A DNA stretch of 64,000 nt from Harryflintia acetispora (GTDB taxonomy: Bacteria; Bacillota; Clostridia; Oscillospirales; Ruminococcaceae). The DNA is taken from NCBI GenBank assembly GCA_004340125.1, contig SLUK01000006.1:1-64000 (forward strand). Reading direction: 5' to 3'. This document shows positions 1-8,253 of this stretch, piece by piece. Each line of letters begins with the position of its first letter. Within the stretch, counting starts at the first letter, position 1. Position numbers and translations under genes: made by a program. The notes under the pieces are model-generated. The model saw nothing but the letters and a program-made list of their open reading frames with translations, was not told the origin of the DNA and made no database searches.

Positions 1-2
1 CC

Positions 3-1676
3 ACCTGCACGGTCAACGTCTCGGCGGTGACGGGGGTGTCGCTGAGCCACACCGCCTATACCCTCTTCACCGGCGGCACGGCGGCCGAGACGCAGTTCAC
101 CCTCTCGGCCGCCCTGACGGGCGGGGTATCCAGCGACGAGCTGGAATGGACGAACAGCGATCCCGGCGCCGCCGCGATGACAGTCGCGGCGGACGGGCGC
201 AGCGCCACCATCGACGCCAGCGGCAAGACGGTGGGCAGCACGACGATCACCGCCCACATCAAGGGTGCACCGGACACGGCACAGTACAAGGCGAGCTGCA
301 CCGTCACGGTGGTGACCATTGGAAGCGTGAGCGTCAGCCCGAATAGCTATACGATTTACACTCTGGGGGAGCCGAGAACGGTGCAGCTTGCCGCAACCGT
401 TACGCCCAACGCCGCCCCGGTCTGGAGCAGCAGCAACCCGGCCGCCGCGACGGTCAACCAGACCGGGCTGGTGACAGCGGTCGCGCCGGGGAGCACGACC
501 GTCACCGCCACGGTGGGCGGCAAGAGCGGGAGCAGCACCATCACGGTCAAGGACAAGATTCCCGTGACTTCGGTAACGGTCAGCGGTACCAATAGTTTGG
601 TGCGCACCAGCGACAAGACCACCGTGACCTCCCAGCTGTCTGCGACGGTCAATCCCTCGAACGCGACCCTCCCGGCGGTGACCTGGGCGAAGACCGGCGG
701 CAGCGCCAATATCAACATCAGCACCTCCGGGCTGGTGACCGCGACCGCGGCGGGCAGTGCCACCTTCACCGCCACCGCCGACGGCGTGACGAGCACCCCC
801 TACACCGTGACGGTCACCGACCAGGGCCCGACCGGGATTACAATCAGCGCCGCCGCCGCAACGGTCACGGTGGGGAAAACCACTGCACTGAGTGCCACGG
901 TGACCCCGGCAAACGCCTTCAACACCAACGTGGCATGGAAGAGCAGCAATCCCGCCGTCGCCACCGTCAGCCCTGCCAGCACCGCCAGCGGGGCAAACGT
1001 CACCATTACCGGCGTGGCGGCGGGAAGCGCCACCATCACCGCCACTGCCGCAGGAAACACCAACTGCAGCGCCTCCTGTACCGTGACAGTGCAGCCGGCT
1101 TACCCGAAGGATGACAGTGGAAACAATATCACCTCCTCCAGGCTCGGACAAACGATCACTTGGGCGGGACGCAGCTGGTGGGTCATCGACGCCGGCGGCA
1201 GCCAGTACGGCGGCAAAACAAATTCCGTCGTCCTGCTGGCGAACTTTAACTACACAAGCAGCATATTCGGCGGCAACAATACATACAGCGGCAGCACGGT
1301 ACGTGCGCACTGCAGCAATTTCTATAACGGTTTGACCGCTGCCCAAAGAGGAAAGCTGTCACCGCACAAATATGTGGGAGACTATGCCTGGCTGCCCAGT
1401 GCCTATGAAATTTATGGCAGCAGCAAAAATAATGTAGGCTGGGCGGGTGATCTTTATGAAATTCCCAGGCAGTTTAGTTATCTCTCTAAAAATAGTGTAA
1501 CTTCAGCCAATTATAATCTGGTAAAAAGCATTTATGGCGGAAGTATAAGTTGGCTGCGTTCTCCAAATTCGAAAAACAGCAGTGTGGGAGTCGATGTTGC
1601 GGCAGCAGGCACATTGAGTACAGATTATTTGAGTTCATCCGATCAGGTCCGCCCCGCCGTCATCCTCAACCCCTAA
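3..1676 (+). CDS. Big2-repeat cell-surface protein with C-terminal DUF6273-like domain, 5' partial
   Basis: The frame is open from the first bases of the window, so the N-terminus lies upstream. A GTG at 27 is internal: the residues before it (TCTVNVSA) are the end of another Big2 domain. About four bacterial Ig-like group 2 (Big2) units follow, each about 85 residues, with the usual 'WSSSNPAVATVS...G.VTAVAPGSTTVTA' pattern. The last ~190 residues differ: 'ITWAGRSWWVID', then 'SWLRSP' and a terminal 'VRPAVILNP', the signature of DUF6273-like, C-type-lectin/formylglycine-enzyme-type surface modules. This C-terminal part, especially 1380-1640, uses AT-rich codons (aat, tat, agt, aaa), unlike the very GC-rich Big2 part. 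Likely exported and wall-associated; ligand unknown. A perfect terminator follows at 1686. Confidence 0.85.
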   Translation, partial: TCTVNVSAVTGVSLSHTAYTLFTGGTAAETQFTLSAALTGGVSSDELEWTNSDPGAAAMTVAADGRSATIDASGKTVGSTTITAHIKGAPDTAQYKASCTVTVVTIGSVSVSPNSYTIYTLGEPRTVQLAATVTPNAAPVWSSSNPAAATVNQTGLVTAVAPGSTTVTATVGGKSGSSTITVKDKIPVTSVTVSGTNSLVRTSDKTTVTSQLSATVNPSNATLPAVTWAKTGGSANINISTSGLVTATAAGSATFTATADGVTSTPYTVTVTDQGPTGITISAAAATVTVGKTTALSATVTPANAFNTNVAWKSSNPAVATVSPASTASGANVTITGVAAGSATITATAAGNTNCSASCTVTVQPAYPKDDSGNNITSSRLGQTITWAGRSWWVIDAGGSQYGGKTNSVVLLANFNYTSSIFGGNNTYSGSTVRAHCSNFYNGLTAAQRGKLSPHKYVGDYAWLPSAYEIYGSSKNNVGWAGDLYEIPRQFSYLSKNSVTSANYNLVKSIYGGSISWLRSPNSKNSSVGVDVAAAGTLSTDYLSSSDQVRPAVILNP

Positions 1677-1685
1677 TAGCAAAAG

Positions 1686-1724
1686 ACGGCCCCGCGAAGG
1701 AATCTCCTTCGCGGGGCCGTTGTT
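1686..1724 (+). terminator. Rho-independent terminator
   Basis: Perfect 16-bp stem (acggccccgcgaagga, 1686-1701, with its complement at 1705-1720), 3-nt loop, then a short T-rich tail (tgtt). It ends the Big2 protein gene and may also serve the convergent gene at 1784. Confidence 0.85.
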
Positions 1725-1783
1725 CTGGTACTACCCAGAGGGCGCAACGCCAATTCCCGCCTTGAAGGCAAGAGGCGCGTCCT

Positions 1784-2185
1784 TTATGCTTCTTCGATTT
1801 TCAGCCGGCTGTCCAGCAGCTTTGCCACCCCCATGATCGGGGCGGAGAGCATGTACCAAAGGGAGGAATACATCAGGCTGATCTGCCCGAGCAGGTTCAT
1901 CGGCAGGGTGCGGTAATCCCAAACATTCATCCCCAGCCAAAGGTTGACGATACATCCCGAGCAGAACTCCACCGCCGTAATGACGGCCGCGCCGGCCGCG
2001 CACTTTGCAGCAAGGTTTTTCCCCAGCAGTACGGTGCGGTTGAGGTTTTCGATCAGAAAAAAGCACAGTCCGCCGGTCAGATACATGGTCCAATGGGTGT
2101 GGCCCCGCCACAGCAGTTCGATCAGGCAGTAACCGGTCCCCCCGAAGGTGAAGACCAATGTTTTTTTCACAATACGGGTCAGCAA
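1784..2185 (-). CDS. Small integral membrane protein, putative ABC-transporter type IV (CmpB-like, PF06541)
   Basis: 133 residues with about four hydrophobic segments. The pattern 'GGTGYCLIELLWRGHTHWTMYLTGG', a mid-protein 'AVEFCSGCIVN' and 'WDYRTLPMNLLGQISLMYSSLWYMLSAP' fits the PF06541 family, called putative ABC-transporter type IV although transport is not demonstrated. The start is a TTG at 2185; a GGAG about 13 bases upstream is the only plausible ribosome site and lies in one arm of an inverted repeat (2188-2199/2236-2247), so the start is uncertain. No ABC ATPase gene is adjacent. Confidence 0.7.
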   Translation of the reverse strand: MLTRIVKKTLVFTFGGTGYCLIELLWRGHTHWTMYLTGGLCFFLIENLNRTVLLGKNLAAKCAAGAAVITAVEFCSGCIVNLWLGMNVWDYRTLPMNLLGQISLMYSSLWYMLSAPIMGVAKLLDSRLKIEEA

Positions 2186-2187
2186 AG

Positions 2188-2247
2188 TTTTTCACGCTCC
2201 AAGCATTAGGTTTGCTACCTTATCAGGATGACCCTGAGCGTGAAAAA
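2188..2247. repeat. 12-bp inverted repeat between mgsA and the CmpB-like gene
   Basis: tttttcacgctc at 2188-2199 is perfectly complementary to gagcgtgaaaaa at 2236-2247, with a 36-nt loop; gggtca at 2176 and tgaccc at 2229 form a second, interleaved pair. The arm nearest the CmpB-like gene contains its only candidate Shine-Dalgarno, so folding could affect its translation. It may also be the mgsA terminator on the minus strand. Confidence 0.45.
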
Positions 2248-2281
2248 TATGCCTTGCAATATTTAGGAAAACAGCGCGGTT

Positions 2282-2770
2282 TTATTTGGCGTCGCTGTAT
2301 TCCTGGGAACGCGAGCGGATGCGCTTGGCGTAGTCAATGATGGTACGCTCATACTGAGCCTCCATCAAAGGGGAGGAGAGCAGGAAGTCCGCCGTGGATT
2401 TGTTCGAGGCCACCGGGATGTCGTAGAGCACCGAAATGCGCAGCAGCGCCTTGACGTCCGGATCGTGCGGCTGGGCGGCGAGCGGATCCCAGAAGAAGAT
2501 CATGAAATCAATTTTGCCCTCCGCGATCCGCGAACCGACCTGCTGGTCGCCTCCCATCGGGCCGCTGTTGAAGGCGGTGACCGGCAGCTGGGTCTCGTGC
2601 GCGACGATGGTCGCGGTGGTCCCGGTGCCGCACAGGAAATGGTGGCTGAGCGCTTCGCGGTTCTGCTTGACCCACTCGATGAGGTCGCGCTTGCGGTTGT
2701 CGTGCGCGATCAGGGCGATGTGCTTTTGTTTTTCCATTTTGACAAGGGTATAGTCCTTCTCGAATTCCAT
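2282..2770 (-). CDS. mgsA: Methylglyoxal synthase
   Basis: Converts dihydroxyacetone phosphate to methylglyoxal and phosphate, a cytosolic overflow bypass of lower glycolysis. The 162-residue protein shows the family hallmarks: 'IALIAHDNRKRDLIEWV', 'LCGTGTTATIV', 'SGPMGGDQQVG' and 'IDFMIFFWDPLAAQPHDPDVKALLRI', including the catalytic Asp of GGDQQ and the His/Asp of the phosphate site. Length matches the family (about 130-155) plus ~10 N-terminal residues. The start at 2770 is preferred because aaggagg lies 8 bases upstream; the ATG at 2737 has no such site. It ends near the inverted repeat at 2188-2247. Confidence 0.93.
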   Translation of the reverse strand: MEFEKDYTLVKMEKQKHIALIAHDNRKRDLIEWVKQNREALSHHFLCGTGTTATIVAHETQLPVTAFNSGPMGGDQQVGSRIAEGKIDFMIFFWDPLAAQPHDPDVKALLRISVLYDIPVASNKSTADFLLSSPLMEAQYERTIIDYAKRIRSRSQEYSDAK

Positions 2771-2997
2771 CGTGTTAGCCTCCTTGGGCGTGCCGACGGC
2801 GCCTTTGCCGAAGGCCTTGTCGTATTTTTTCCATTATATCATTTAGCTTTATGTGGCTGCAAGCCTTTCGCGGGGCGGATGTGCGAAAAAATGGCCGATC
2901 GGCTATTTTTTAAGAATCATTCACAATTTGTTAATTCAGCTTGCCTGCCGGCAGGGTATAATGGAAGAACATCAGGCTAATGTGGGAGGCGAAAACT

Positions 2998-3714
2998 ATG
3001 CGTGCAGTATCGTTGCTGACAGCCTGTTCGGTCATGCTGTCTTTGAGCGGCTGCATGACGCAGGACGAACTTTTGCCCTTCGACGGGTCGCGGGTCACGC
3101 TTTTACAGCTCGCCCCGCTGATCGAGGGGGAGGACATCGCGGTGATCAGCACCGATTTCGGGGAGATCCGCATGCGCTTCTTCCCCAGTGAAGCGCCCAA
3201 CGCGGTGAACAACTTCGTCACCCTGGCGCGGGAGGGCTTTTTCAACGACCGCGCGGTGATCGGGCCGCGGGGGCTGCTCGCGAGCAGCCTGCCGGTGCTG
3301 ATCTCGGGCAGCAGCGACGATAGCGGGAAGAAAGGGGTCAGCCGGGTCGGCGGCAAGCCCTTCAAGCAGGAAATATCCGCGAACCTGTGGCAGATTACCG
3401 GCGCCGTTTCAGTGCTCGACGACACGGACAAGGGGGACAGCCGCTTTTTCATCGCAGGCAGCCGTCCGGTACCCGAGTGGCAGCTCGATGAAATCGAGGC
3501 GGCCTGCTATCCACAAAACGTGATCGAGGCCTACCGCACCTACGGCGGGCTGCCGGAATATTCGCTGGAATACTCCGTTTTCGCCCAGGTGGTGCAGGGC
3601 CAGGAGGTGGTGGACGGGATGATCGAGAGCCTGCAGACCGGCGGGAAGGGCCTCACCATCAACACGGTGGAGATCATCTCCTACGACCCCGACGGGGATA
3701 CGGCCGATCCGTGA
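2998..3714 (+). CDS. Cyclophilin-type peptidyl-prolyl isomerase-like lipoprotein, divergent
   Basis: The start at 2998 is chosen for gggagg 8 bases upstream; an in-frame upstream start at 2980 would precede it. 238 residues with a type II signal peptide (MRAVSLLTACSVMLSLSGC), so a membrane-anchored extracytoplasmic lipoprotein. The body is a cyclophilin fold: 'EDIAVISTDFGEIRMRFFPSEAPNAVNNFVTLAREGFFNDRAVI' and 'DSRFFIAGSR' align with the paralogue just downstream. However the usual 'FHRVI..FMVQGGD' active-site block has become 'NDRAVIGPRGLLASSLP' and 'GSQFFI' is 'DSRFFI', so activity is doubtful. It may be a substrate-binding or degenerate isomerase. A TATAAT at 2957-2962 is a likely -10. Confidence 0.8.
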   Translation: MRAVSLLTACSVMLSLSGCMTQDELLPFDGSRVTLLQLAPLIEGEDIAVISTDFGEIRMRFFPSEAPNAVNNFVTLAREGFFNDRAVIGPRGLLASSLPVLISGSSDDSGKKGVSRVGGKPFKQEISANLWQITGAVSVLDDTDKGDSRFFIAGSRPVPEWQLDEIEAACYPQNVIEAYRTYGGLPEYSLEYSVFAQVVQGQEVVDGMIESLQTGGKGLTINTVEIISYDPDGDTADP

Positions 3715-3750
3715 GAAGTTTGGAAAAGGGAATTTTCAAAATATTGTTTG

Positions 3751-3778
3751 ATTTTTTCTCTTTTTATGATAGAATAAA
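3751..3778 (+). promoter_or_regulatory. Probable sigma-A promoter for the cyclophilin lipoprotein at 3819
   Basis: ttgatt then tagaat separated by about 16 bases in an AT-rich stretch between the two cyclophilin genes; it would give the second gene its own transcript. Moderate match to consensus. Confidence 0.4.
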
Positions 3779-3818
3779 CGGGTACATGGAATAACAAGAA
3801 CTTTTGAGGTGACAATTC

Positions 3819-4568
3819 GTGAAAAAAATTCTGATTTTGCTTTGTGCGATTACTGTTTTATCGGCCTCAGTGCTCTCCGGCTGCGGGAAATCCAGGGAGG
3901 AAGGCGCCGAAGGCAACTCGTCCGAGACCTCCCAGGAGGGTTCCTCCGAAGGGGAAAACGGCGAAGACGGGAGCCAGGAAGCGACCCTCGTGCAGTTCGA
4001 GGAGCCGGGTGAGGACAGCGTGATCGCTACCATCAAGACCAGCATGGGCGAATTCCGGGCGGTGCTCTATCCCGAGTATGCGCCCAAGGCGGTCGAGAAC
4101 TTCAAGACCCACGCTGAGAACGGCTACTACAATGGGTTGACCTTCCACCGCGTGATCAAGGACTTCATGGTCCAGAGCGGCGATCCGAAGGGTGACGGCA
4201 CCGGCGGCGAGAGCATCTGGGGCGAGCCGTTCGAGGATGAATTCACCTTCGATCTGTGGAACTTCTACGGCGCGCTTTCGATGGCCAACTCGGGCGAGAA
4301 CACCAACGGCAGCCAGTTCTTCATCGTGCAGGCCAAGGAGGTCCCCGAGGAGATGCTCGACCAGATGAAAGAGGCCGGCTTCCCCGAGAACGTGATCGAG
4401 AAGTACAAGGAGGTCGGCGGGACCCCTTGGCTCGACCACAAGCACACCGTCTTCGGCTATATCTATTCCGGTATGGACACGGTGGATAAGATTGCGAACG
4501 TCGAGGTCGACGAGAACGACAAGCCCGTCGAGAGTGTGATCATCGAAGAGATCACCTTCAATAAGTAA
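3819..4568 (+). CDS. Cyclophilin-type peptidyl-prolyl cis-trans isomerase lipoprotein
   Basis: 249 residues. Signal peptide with lipobox (MKKILILLCAITVLSASVLSGC), then an acidic Ser/Glu/Gly linker (about residues 25-58), then a cyclophilin domain with the catalytic block 'LTFHRVIKDFMVQSGDPKG' and 'GALSMANSGENTNGSQFFI'. These carry the Arg of FHR and the Gln/Phe core of the active site, so unlike its upstream paralogue it should be an active prolyl isomerase, assisting folding of exported proteins. A gaggtg ribosome site precedes the start. The 'DQMKEAGFPENVIEKYKEVGGTPWLDHKHTVFG' insertion is typical of clostridial secreted cyclophilins. A strong terminator follows. Confidence 0.9.
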   Translation: MKKILILLCAITVLSASVLSGCGKSREEGAEGNSSETSQEGSSEGENGEDGSQEATLVQFEEPGEDSVIATIKTSMGEFRAVLYPEYAPKAVENFKTHAENGYYNGLTFHRVIKDFMVQSGDPKGDGTGGESIWGEPFEDEFTFDLWNFYGALSMANSGENTNGSQFFIVQAKEVPEEMLDQMKEAGFPENVIEKYKEVGGTPWLDHKHTVFGYIYSGMDTVDKIANVEVDENDKPVESVIIEEITFNK

Positions 4569-4581
4569 ATCCGAGCGATCA

Positions 4582-4616
4582 GCCGCCCGGCGCTTCTGGC
4601 GCCGGGCGGCTTTTTT
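4582..4616 (+). terminator. Rho-independent terminator
   Basis: gccgcccggcgc (4582-4593), 5-nt loop, complementary gcgccgggcggc (4599-4610), then six Ts. Ends the cyclophilin gene. Confidence 0.93.
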
Positions 4617-4716
4617 GCGCAAATACCGGCGGCGGACGGAAAAGATGAAAATAGGCGCGCGGCTACTGTTTTTCTTACTTCGCTGCGCTCAGCCATAAAA
4701 AAGAGGGCAAATCCGG

Positions 4717-4745
4717 TTGTAAAAGTTTGAAAAATTTTTTATAAT
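4717..4745 (+). promoter_or_regulatory. Sigma-A-type promoter for the DUF1846 operon
   Basis: ttgtaa (4717-4722), 17-bp AT-rich spacer, tataat (4740-4745), about 50 bases before the DUF1846 start codon. Confidence 0.7.
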
Positions 4746-4793
4746 GAAGGAGTATGGTGATTTTGGCAAAATGTGAGGGGAAGGTCTGGTGCT

Positions 4794-6278
4794 ATGAAAG
4801 CGGTCGGCTTTGACAACGAAAAATATGTGCGTATGCAGTCCGAACGGATCGAAGAGCGGATCGGTCAATTTGACAACAAGCTCTATCTCGAATTCGGAGG
4901 CAAGCTGTTCGATGACTTTCACGCCTCGCGGGTACTGCCGGGCTTTGCGCCGGACAGCAAGGTGAAGATGCTCCTCGAGCTGCGCGACGAGGCCGAGATC
5001 GTGATCGTGATCAACGCCTCGGACATCGAAAAGAACAAGGTGCGCGGGGACTTGGGGATCACCTATGATTTGGACGTGCTGCGCCTGATCGACGCGTTTC
5101 GGGGGATCGGGCTCTATGTGGGCAGCGTCGTCATCTCCCAGTACGCCTCCCAGCCGGCGGCCGACGCCTTCAAAAAGCGGATGGAGGCACTGGGGGTGCG
5201 CACCTATATCCATTACCCCATCCCGGGGTATCCCGCCAACATCCCGCTGATCGTCAGCGACGAGGGCTACGGCAAGAACGAGTATATCGAGACCACCCGT
5301 CCGCTGGTGGTGGTGACGGCGCCCGGCCCCGGCAGCGGCAAGATGGCCACCTGCCTCTCCCAGCTCTACCACGAGTATAAGCGGGGGGTCAAGGCGGGGT
5401 ATGCCAAGTTCGAGACCTTCCCGATCTGGAACCTGCCCTTAAAGCACCCGGTCAACCTCGCGTATGAGGCGGCCACCGCCGACCTCAACGATGTCAATAT
5501 GATCGACCCCTTCCACCTCGAGGCCTACGGCGAGACCACCGTCAACTACAACCGCGACGTGGAGATCTTCCCGGTGCTCAGCGCCATGTTCGAGAAGATC
5601 ACCGGGAAGTGTCCCTACAAGTCCCCGACCGACATGGGGGTCAACATGGCCGGGTACTGTGTAACCGACGAGGACGCGGTCTGCGCGGCCTCCCGCCAGG
5701 AGATCGTGCGCAGGTACTACCAGGCGCTGTGCGACCAGCGGCAGGGGCGGGTGGACGCCGAAACGGTCTACAAGGTCGAGCTGCTGATGAACAAGGCGGA
5801 GGTGACGCCCTCGGACAGGCGGGTGATCGCCGCGGCGCTCGAGCGCGCGCAGAGCACCGGCATGCCGGCGGCCGCCATCGAGCTTTGCGACGGGCGGATC
5901 ATCACCGGCAAGACGTCCCCCCTGCTCGGGGCGAGCGCGGCGGTGCTCTTAAACGCCCTCAAGGTGCTCGGCGGAATCCAGCACGACATCCACCTGATCT
6001 CGCCCATCATCATCGAGCCGATCCAGAACCTGAAGACCAAGCACCTGGGCAACCACAATCCCCGGCTGCACACCGATGAAATCCTGGTCGCGCTCTCGAT
6101 CTGCGCGGCGACCAACCCGACGGCCGAGCTCGCCATGAAGCAGCTGCACAAGCTGCGCGGGTGCGAGGCGCACTCGTCGGTCATCCTCTCGCATGTGGAC
6201 GACTCGACCTTCCGCAAGCTGGGGATGAACCTGACCTGCGAGCCGCAGTATCAGACCAAGAAGCTGTATCACAAGTGA
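4794..6278 (+). CDS. DUF1846 family protein
   Basis: 494 residues, the usual size for DUF1846 (PF08903), a conserved Firmicutes family of unknown function. It begins 'MKAVGFDNEKYVRMQSERIEERIGQFDNKLYLEFGGKLFDD' and contains a P-loop-like 'APGPGSGKMATCLSQLYHE' near residue 175, suggesting nucleotide binding. Start at 4794 (MKAVGF) is favoured over an in-frame upstream codon at 4773 by homology and by a ggggaagg stretch upstream. It has its own promoter (4717-4745) and is followed after 28 bases by a GNAT gene, likely co-transcribed. Family members are cytosolic; no enzymatic role is claimed here. Confidence 0.88.
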   Translation: MKAVGFDNEKYVRMQSERIEERIGQFDNKLYLEFGGKLFDDFHASRVLPGFAPDSKVKMLLELRDEAEIVIVINASDIEKNKVRGDLGITYDLDVLRLIDAFRGIGLYVGSVVISQYASQPAADAFKKRMEALGVRTYIHYPIPGYPANIPLIVSDEGYGKNEYIETTRPLVVVTAPGPGSGKMATCLSQLYHEYKRGVKAGYAKFETFPIWNLPLKHPVNLAYEAATADLNDVNMIDPFHLEAYGETTVNYNRDVEIFPVLSAMFEKITGKCPYKSPTDMGVNMAGYCVTDEDAVCAASRQEIVRRYYQALCDQRQGRVDAETVYKVELLMNKAEVTPSDRRVIAAALERAQSTGMPAAAIELCDGRIITGKTSPLLGASAAVLLNALKVLGGIQHDIHLISPIIIEPIQNLKTKHLGNHNPRLHTDEILVALSICAATNPTAELAMKQLHKLRGCEAHSSVILSHVDDSTFRKLGMNLTCEPQYQTKKLYHK

Positions 6279-6306
6279 CGTTTGTCCATAAAAAGGGGGG
6301 CTTTCC

Positions 6307-6777
6307 ATGGCGGACATGCTGGTCAAGCTGTATGAATTCGCGCCGGACCTGAACCTTCGCAGGAAGCTCGAGTCGAAGGGCTTCACGGTGCGCCGCGCGC
6401 TGCCGCCCGAGCGCAGCACCGTGCTGCGCTGGGTGGCCGAGGAGTTCGGCAAGGAGTGGGCGGACGAGTGCGCCGTGGCCTTTGCGCGCCAGCCCTCGAC
6501 CTGCTTCATCGCGCTGCAGGAGGACGGGCTCGCGGGCTTCTCCTGCTGCGAGGCCACCTGCAGGGACTTCTTCGGGCCGACCGGAGTGCGTCCCGACCTG
6601 CGGCGGCAGGGGCTGGGCAAGGCGCTGCTGGACATCGCGCTGGAGGACTTGAAGGCCCGGGGCTACGCCTACGCCATCATCGGGGACGCGGGCCCGCTCG
6701 AGTTCTATGAGCGGTACTGCGGCGCGGTGCCCATCCCGGACAGCGTGCCGGGGATCTATAAGGGAATGCTCCGGTAA
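6307..6777 (+). CDS. GNAT family N-acetyltransferase
   Basis: 156 residues. The acetyl-CoA site motif is visible as 'GVRPDLRRQGLGKALLDIAL' (R-x-x-G-x-G type) and is followed by the usual beta-bulge and C-terminal 'GYAYAIIGDAGPLEFYERYCGAVPIPDS'. Transfers an acetyl group from acetyl-CoA to an unknown amine. The first ~55 residues carry a second small domain ('RRALPPERSTVLRWVAEEFG') common in this clostridial subgroup. Second gene after DUF1846, ended by a terminator at 6782. Confidence 0.85.
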   Translation: MADMLVKLYEFAPDLNLRRKLESKGFTVRRALPPERSTVLRWVAEEFGKEWADECAVAFARQPSTCFIALQEDGLAGFSCCEATCRDFFGPTGVRPDLRRQGLGKALLDIALEDLKARGYAYAIIGDAGPLEFYERYCGAVPIPDSVPGIYKGMLR

Positions 6778-6781
6778 AATC

Positions 6782-6811
6782 AGGAGCCCGGGAGCCTCCC
6801 GGGCTCCTTTT
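6782..6811 (+). terminator. Rho-independent terminator
   Basis: 12-bp perfect stem aggagcccggga (6782-6793)/tcccgggctcct (6797-6808), 3-nt loop and a T run, ending the DUF1846-GNAT unit. Confidence 0.9.
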
Positions 6812-6838
6812 AAAAAGCGGACGAAAGGAGGGGGATAT

Positions 6839-8197
6839 ATGGCACAACAGGCGCCGGGGCTGGAACAGTCCCTCTCCCAGCGCCAAGCCCTGTCCCAGCG
6901 GCAGCTGCAGTACCTGCGGCTGCTGGCGCTGGACAGCGCCGGGCTGCGGGAATATCTCGAAGCGCTCCAGCTGGAAAACCCCGTGCTCCAGCTCGAGCCG
7001 CCCGAACCGCCGGAGGAGCTCCCCGATCCTGGGACGGATTACGAAGACCTGCCGGCTGCCGGGAGCGGCGGGCGGGACGACCTGCCCGTCGATTGGCGCG
7101 GGGGGAAGGAGGCTCTGGCCGGGCCGGGCAGCCTTTACGACTATCTCAAAAGCCAGTTCGACGTGAGCCTCGGCGGGATCGAGGAGGGGCTGCTCGAGGT
7201 GGTGCTCGGCGCGCTGGATCAAAACGGCTATCTCACCTGTGGGACCGGGGAGCTCGGCCGTCTCGCCGGGGTGGACCCTGGGGCGGTGCGGGAGGCGGTG
7301 GATTATCTGCGCACCCTCGACCCGGCGGGGGTGGGGGCATATGACCTCGGCGACTGCCTGTGCCTGCAGCTGGAGCGCCGGGGGGAGGACGACGAGTTGA
7401 CCTGCGCCCTGGCGCACGGGTATCTGTGCGAGCTTGCAAAGGGGCACTTCTCCAAGGCGGCGCGGCAGCTGGACGTGCCGGCCGCCCGGGTGCGGGCGTG
7501 CTATGCCAGGCTGCGGAAGCTCGACCCGCACCCCGGCGCCTCGTTCGGGCGGGAAGAGGCGCCGTACATCCTGCCGGATGTCGTGGTCGAACGGGAGGGC
7601 GAAAATTTGCGCATCCGGCCCTGCAAAGGGCGCATACCGGCGCTGTCGATTGGCGGCGAGTACCGCGAGCTGCTGCGGCAGGGCGAGGCGAAGGAGTATC
7701 TTCGGGAAAAGCTCGCCCAGGCACGCTGGGTGATGGAGGCGATCGAACGCCGGCAGCACACCATCGAGGCGGTTTGCCGGGTGATCCTCTCGCGGCAGCG
7801 CCCCTTCTTTGAGGAGCCGTTGGGGGCGTTGCGCCCGCTGACGCTCGGGATGGTCGCAAGCGAGCTTTCGCTCCACCCCTCGACCGTCAGCCGGGCGGTC
7901 GCGGGGAAGTATCTGTGCTGCCGGCGCGGGACCTTCCCGCTGAAATATTTCTTCTGCGCGCGGGGGGCCACCCTCAAAGGGACAAACGCCGGGGAGGGCC
8001 GGGAGGCGCCCGGCAGCGACGCGCTGCGCCGCCGCCTTGCCGAGCTGGTGAGAGCGGAGGACCCGGGGGAGCCGCTGAGCGACAGCCGGCTTTGCGCACT
8101 GCTGCAGGGCGAGGGCTTTTCGGTCGCGCGGCGCACCGTGGCGAAGTACCGCGATCAGCTGGGGATTCCCAGCGCGCAGCAGCGGGCGACGCGATAA
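6839..8197 (+). CDS. rpoN: RNA polymerase sigma-54 factor
   Basis: 452 residues, start at 6839 set by aaaggaggg 6 bases upstream. The order is that of RpoN: Gln/Leu-rich activator-interacting region ('LSQRQALSQRQLQYLRLLAL', residues ~12-35), an acidic Pro-rich linker, the core-binding domain, then the DNA-binding part with 'TIEAVCRVILSRQRPFF', 'ELSLHPSTVSRAVAGKYL' and the RpoN box 'ARRTVAKYR' close to the C-terminus. It directs RNA polymerase to -24/-12 promoters and needs an AAA+ enhancer-binding activator; none is encoded in this window, so its regulon lies elsewhere. Region I and the linker are short, as in other clostridial RpoN. Confidence 0.95.
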   Translation: MAQQAPGLEQSLSQRQALSQRQLQYLRLLALDSAGLREYLEALQLENPVLQLEPPEPPEELPDPGTDYEDLPAAGSGGRDDLPVDWRGGKEALAGPGSLYDYLKSQFDVSLGGIEEGLLEVVLGALDQNGYLTCGTGELGRLAGVDPGAVREAVDYLRTLDPAGVGAYDLGDCLCLQLERRGEDDELTCALAHGYLCELAKGHFSKAARQLDVPAARVRACYARLRKLDPHPGASFGREEAPYILPDVVVEREGENLRIRPCKGRIPALSIGGEYRELLRQGEAKEYLREKLAQARWVMEAIERRQHTIEAVCRVILSRQRPFFEEPLGALRPLTLGMVASELSLHPSTVSRAVAGKYLCCRRGTFPLKYFFCARGATLKGTNAGEGREAPGSDALRRRLAELVRAEDPGEPLSDSRLCALLQGEGFSVARRTVAKYRDQLGIPSAQQRATR

Positions 8198-8199
8198 AA

Positions 8200-8235
8200 A
8201 GAGCCTTTGGCGGGAAACGCCAAAGGCTCTTTTTG
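8200..8235 (+). terminator. Rho-independent terminator
   Basis: 13-bp stem agagcctttggcg (8200-8212)/cgccaaaggctct (8218-8230), extended by A and T runs on both sides, so it can also stop the convergent GNAT gene. Confidence 0.93.
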
Positions 8236-8253
8236 CATTTGAATGCAAAAGGG

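Noticed and set aside
1731..2195. Alternative longer minus-strand frame overlapping the CmpB-like gene
   Set aside because: Its translation is rich in Pro/Arg without family features, while the 133-residue frame shows membrane segments and a known family.
6839..8197. Sigma-54 (-24/-12) promoters in the window
   Set aside because: No convincing TGGCAC-N5-TTGC match was noticed by eye; a pattern scan would settle this.
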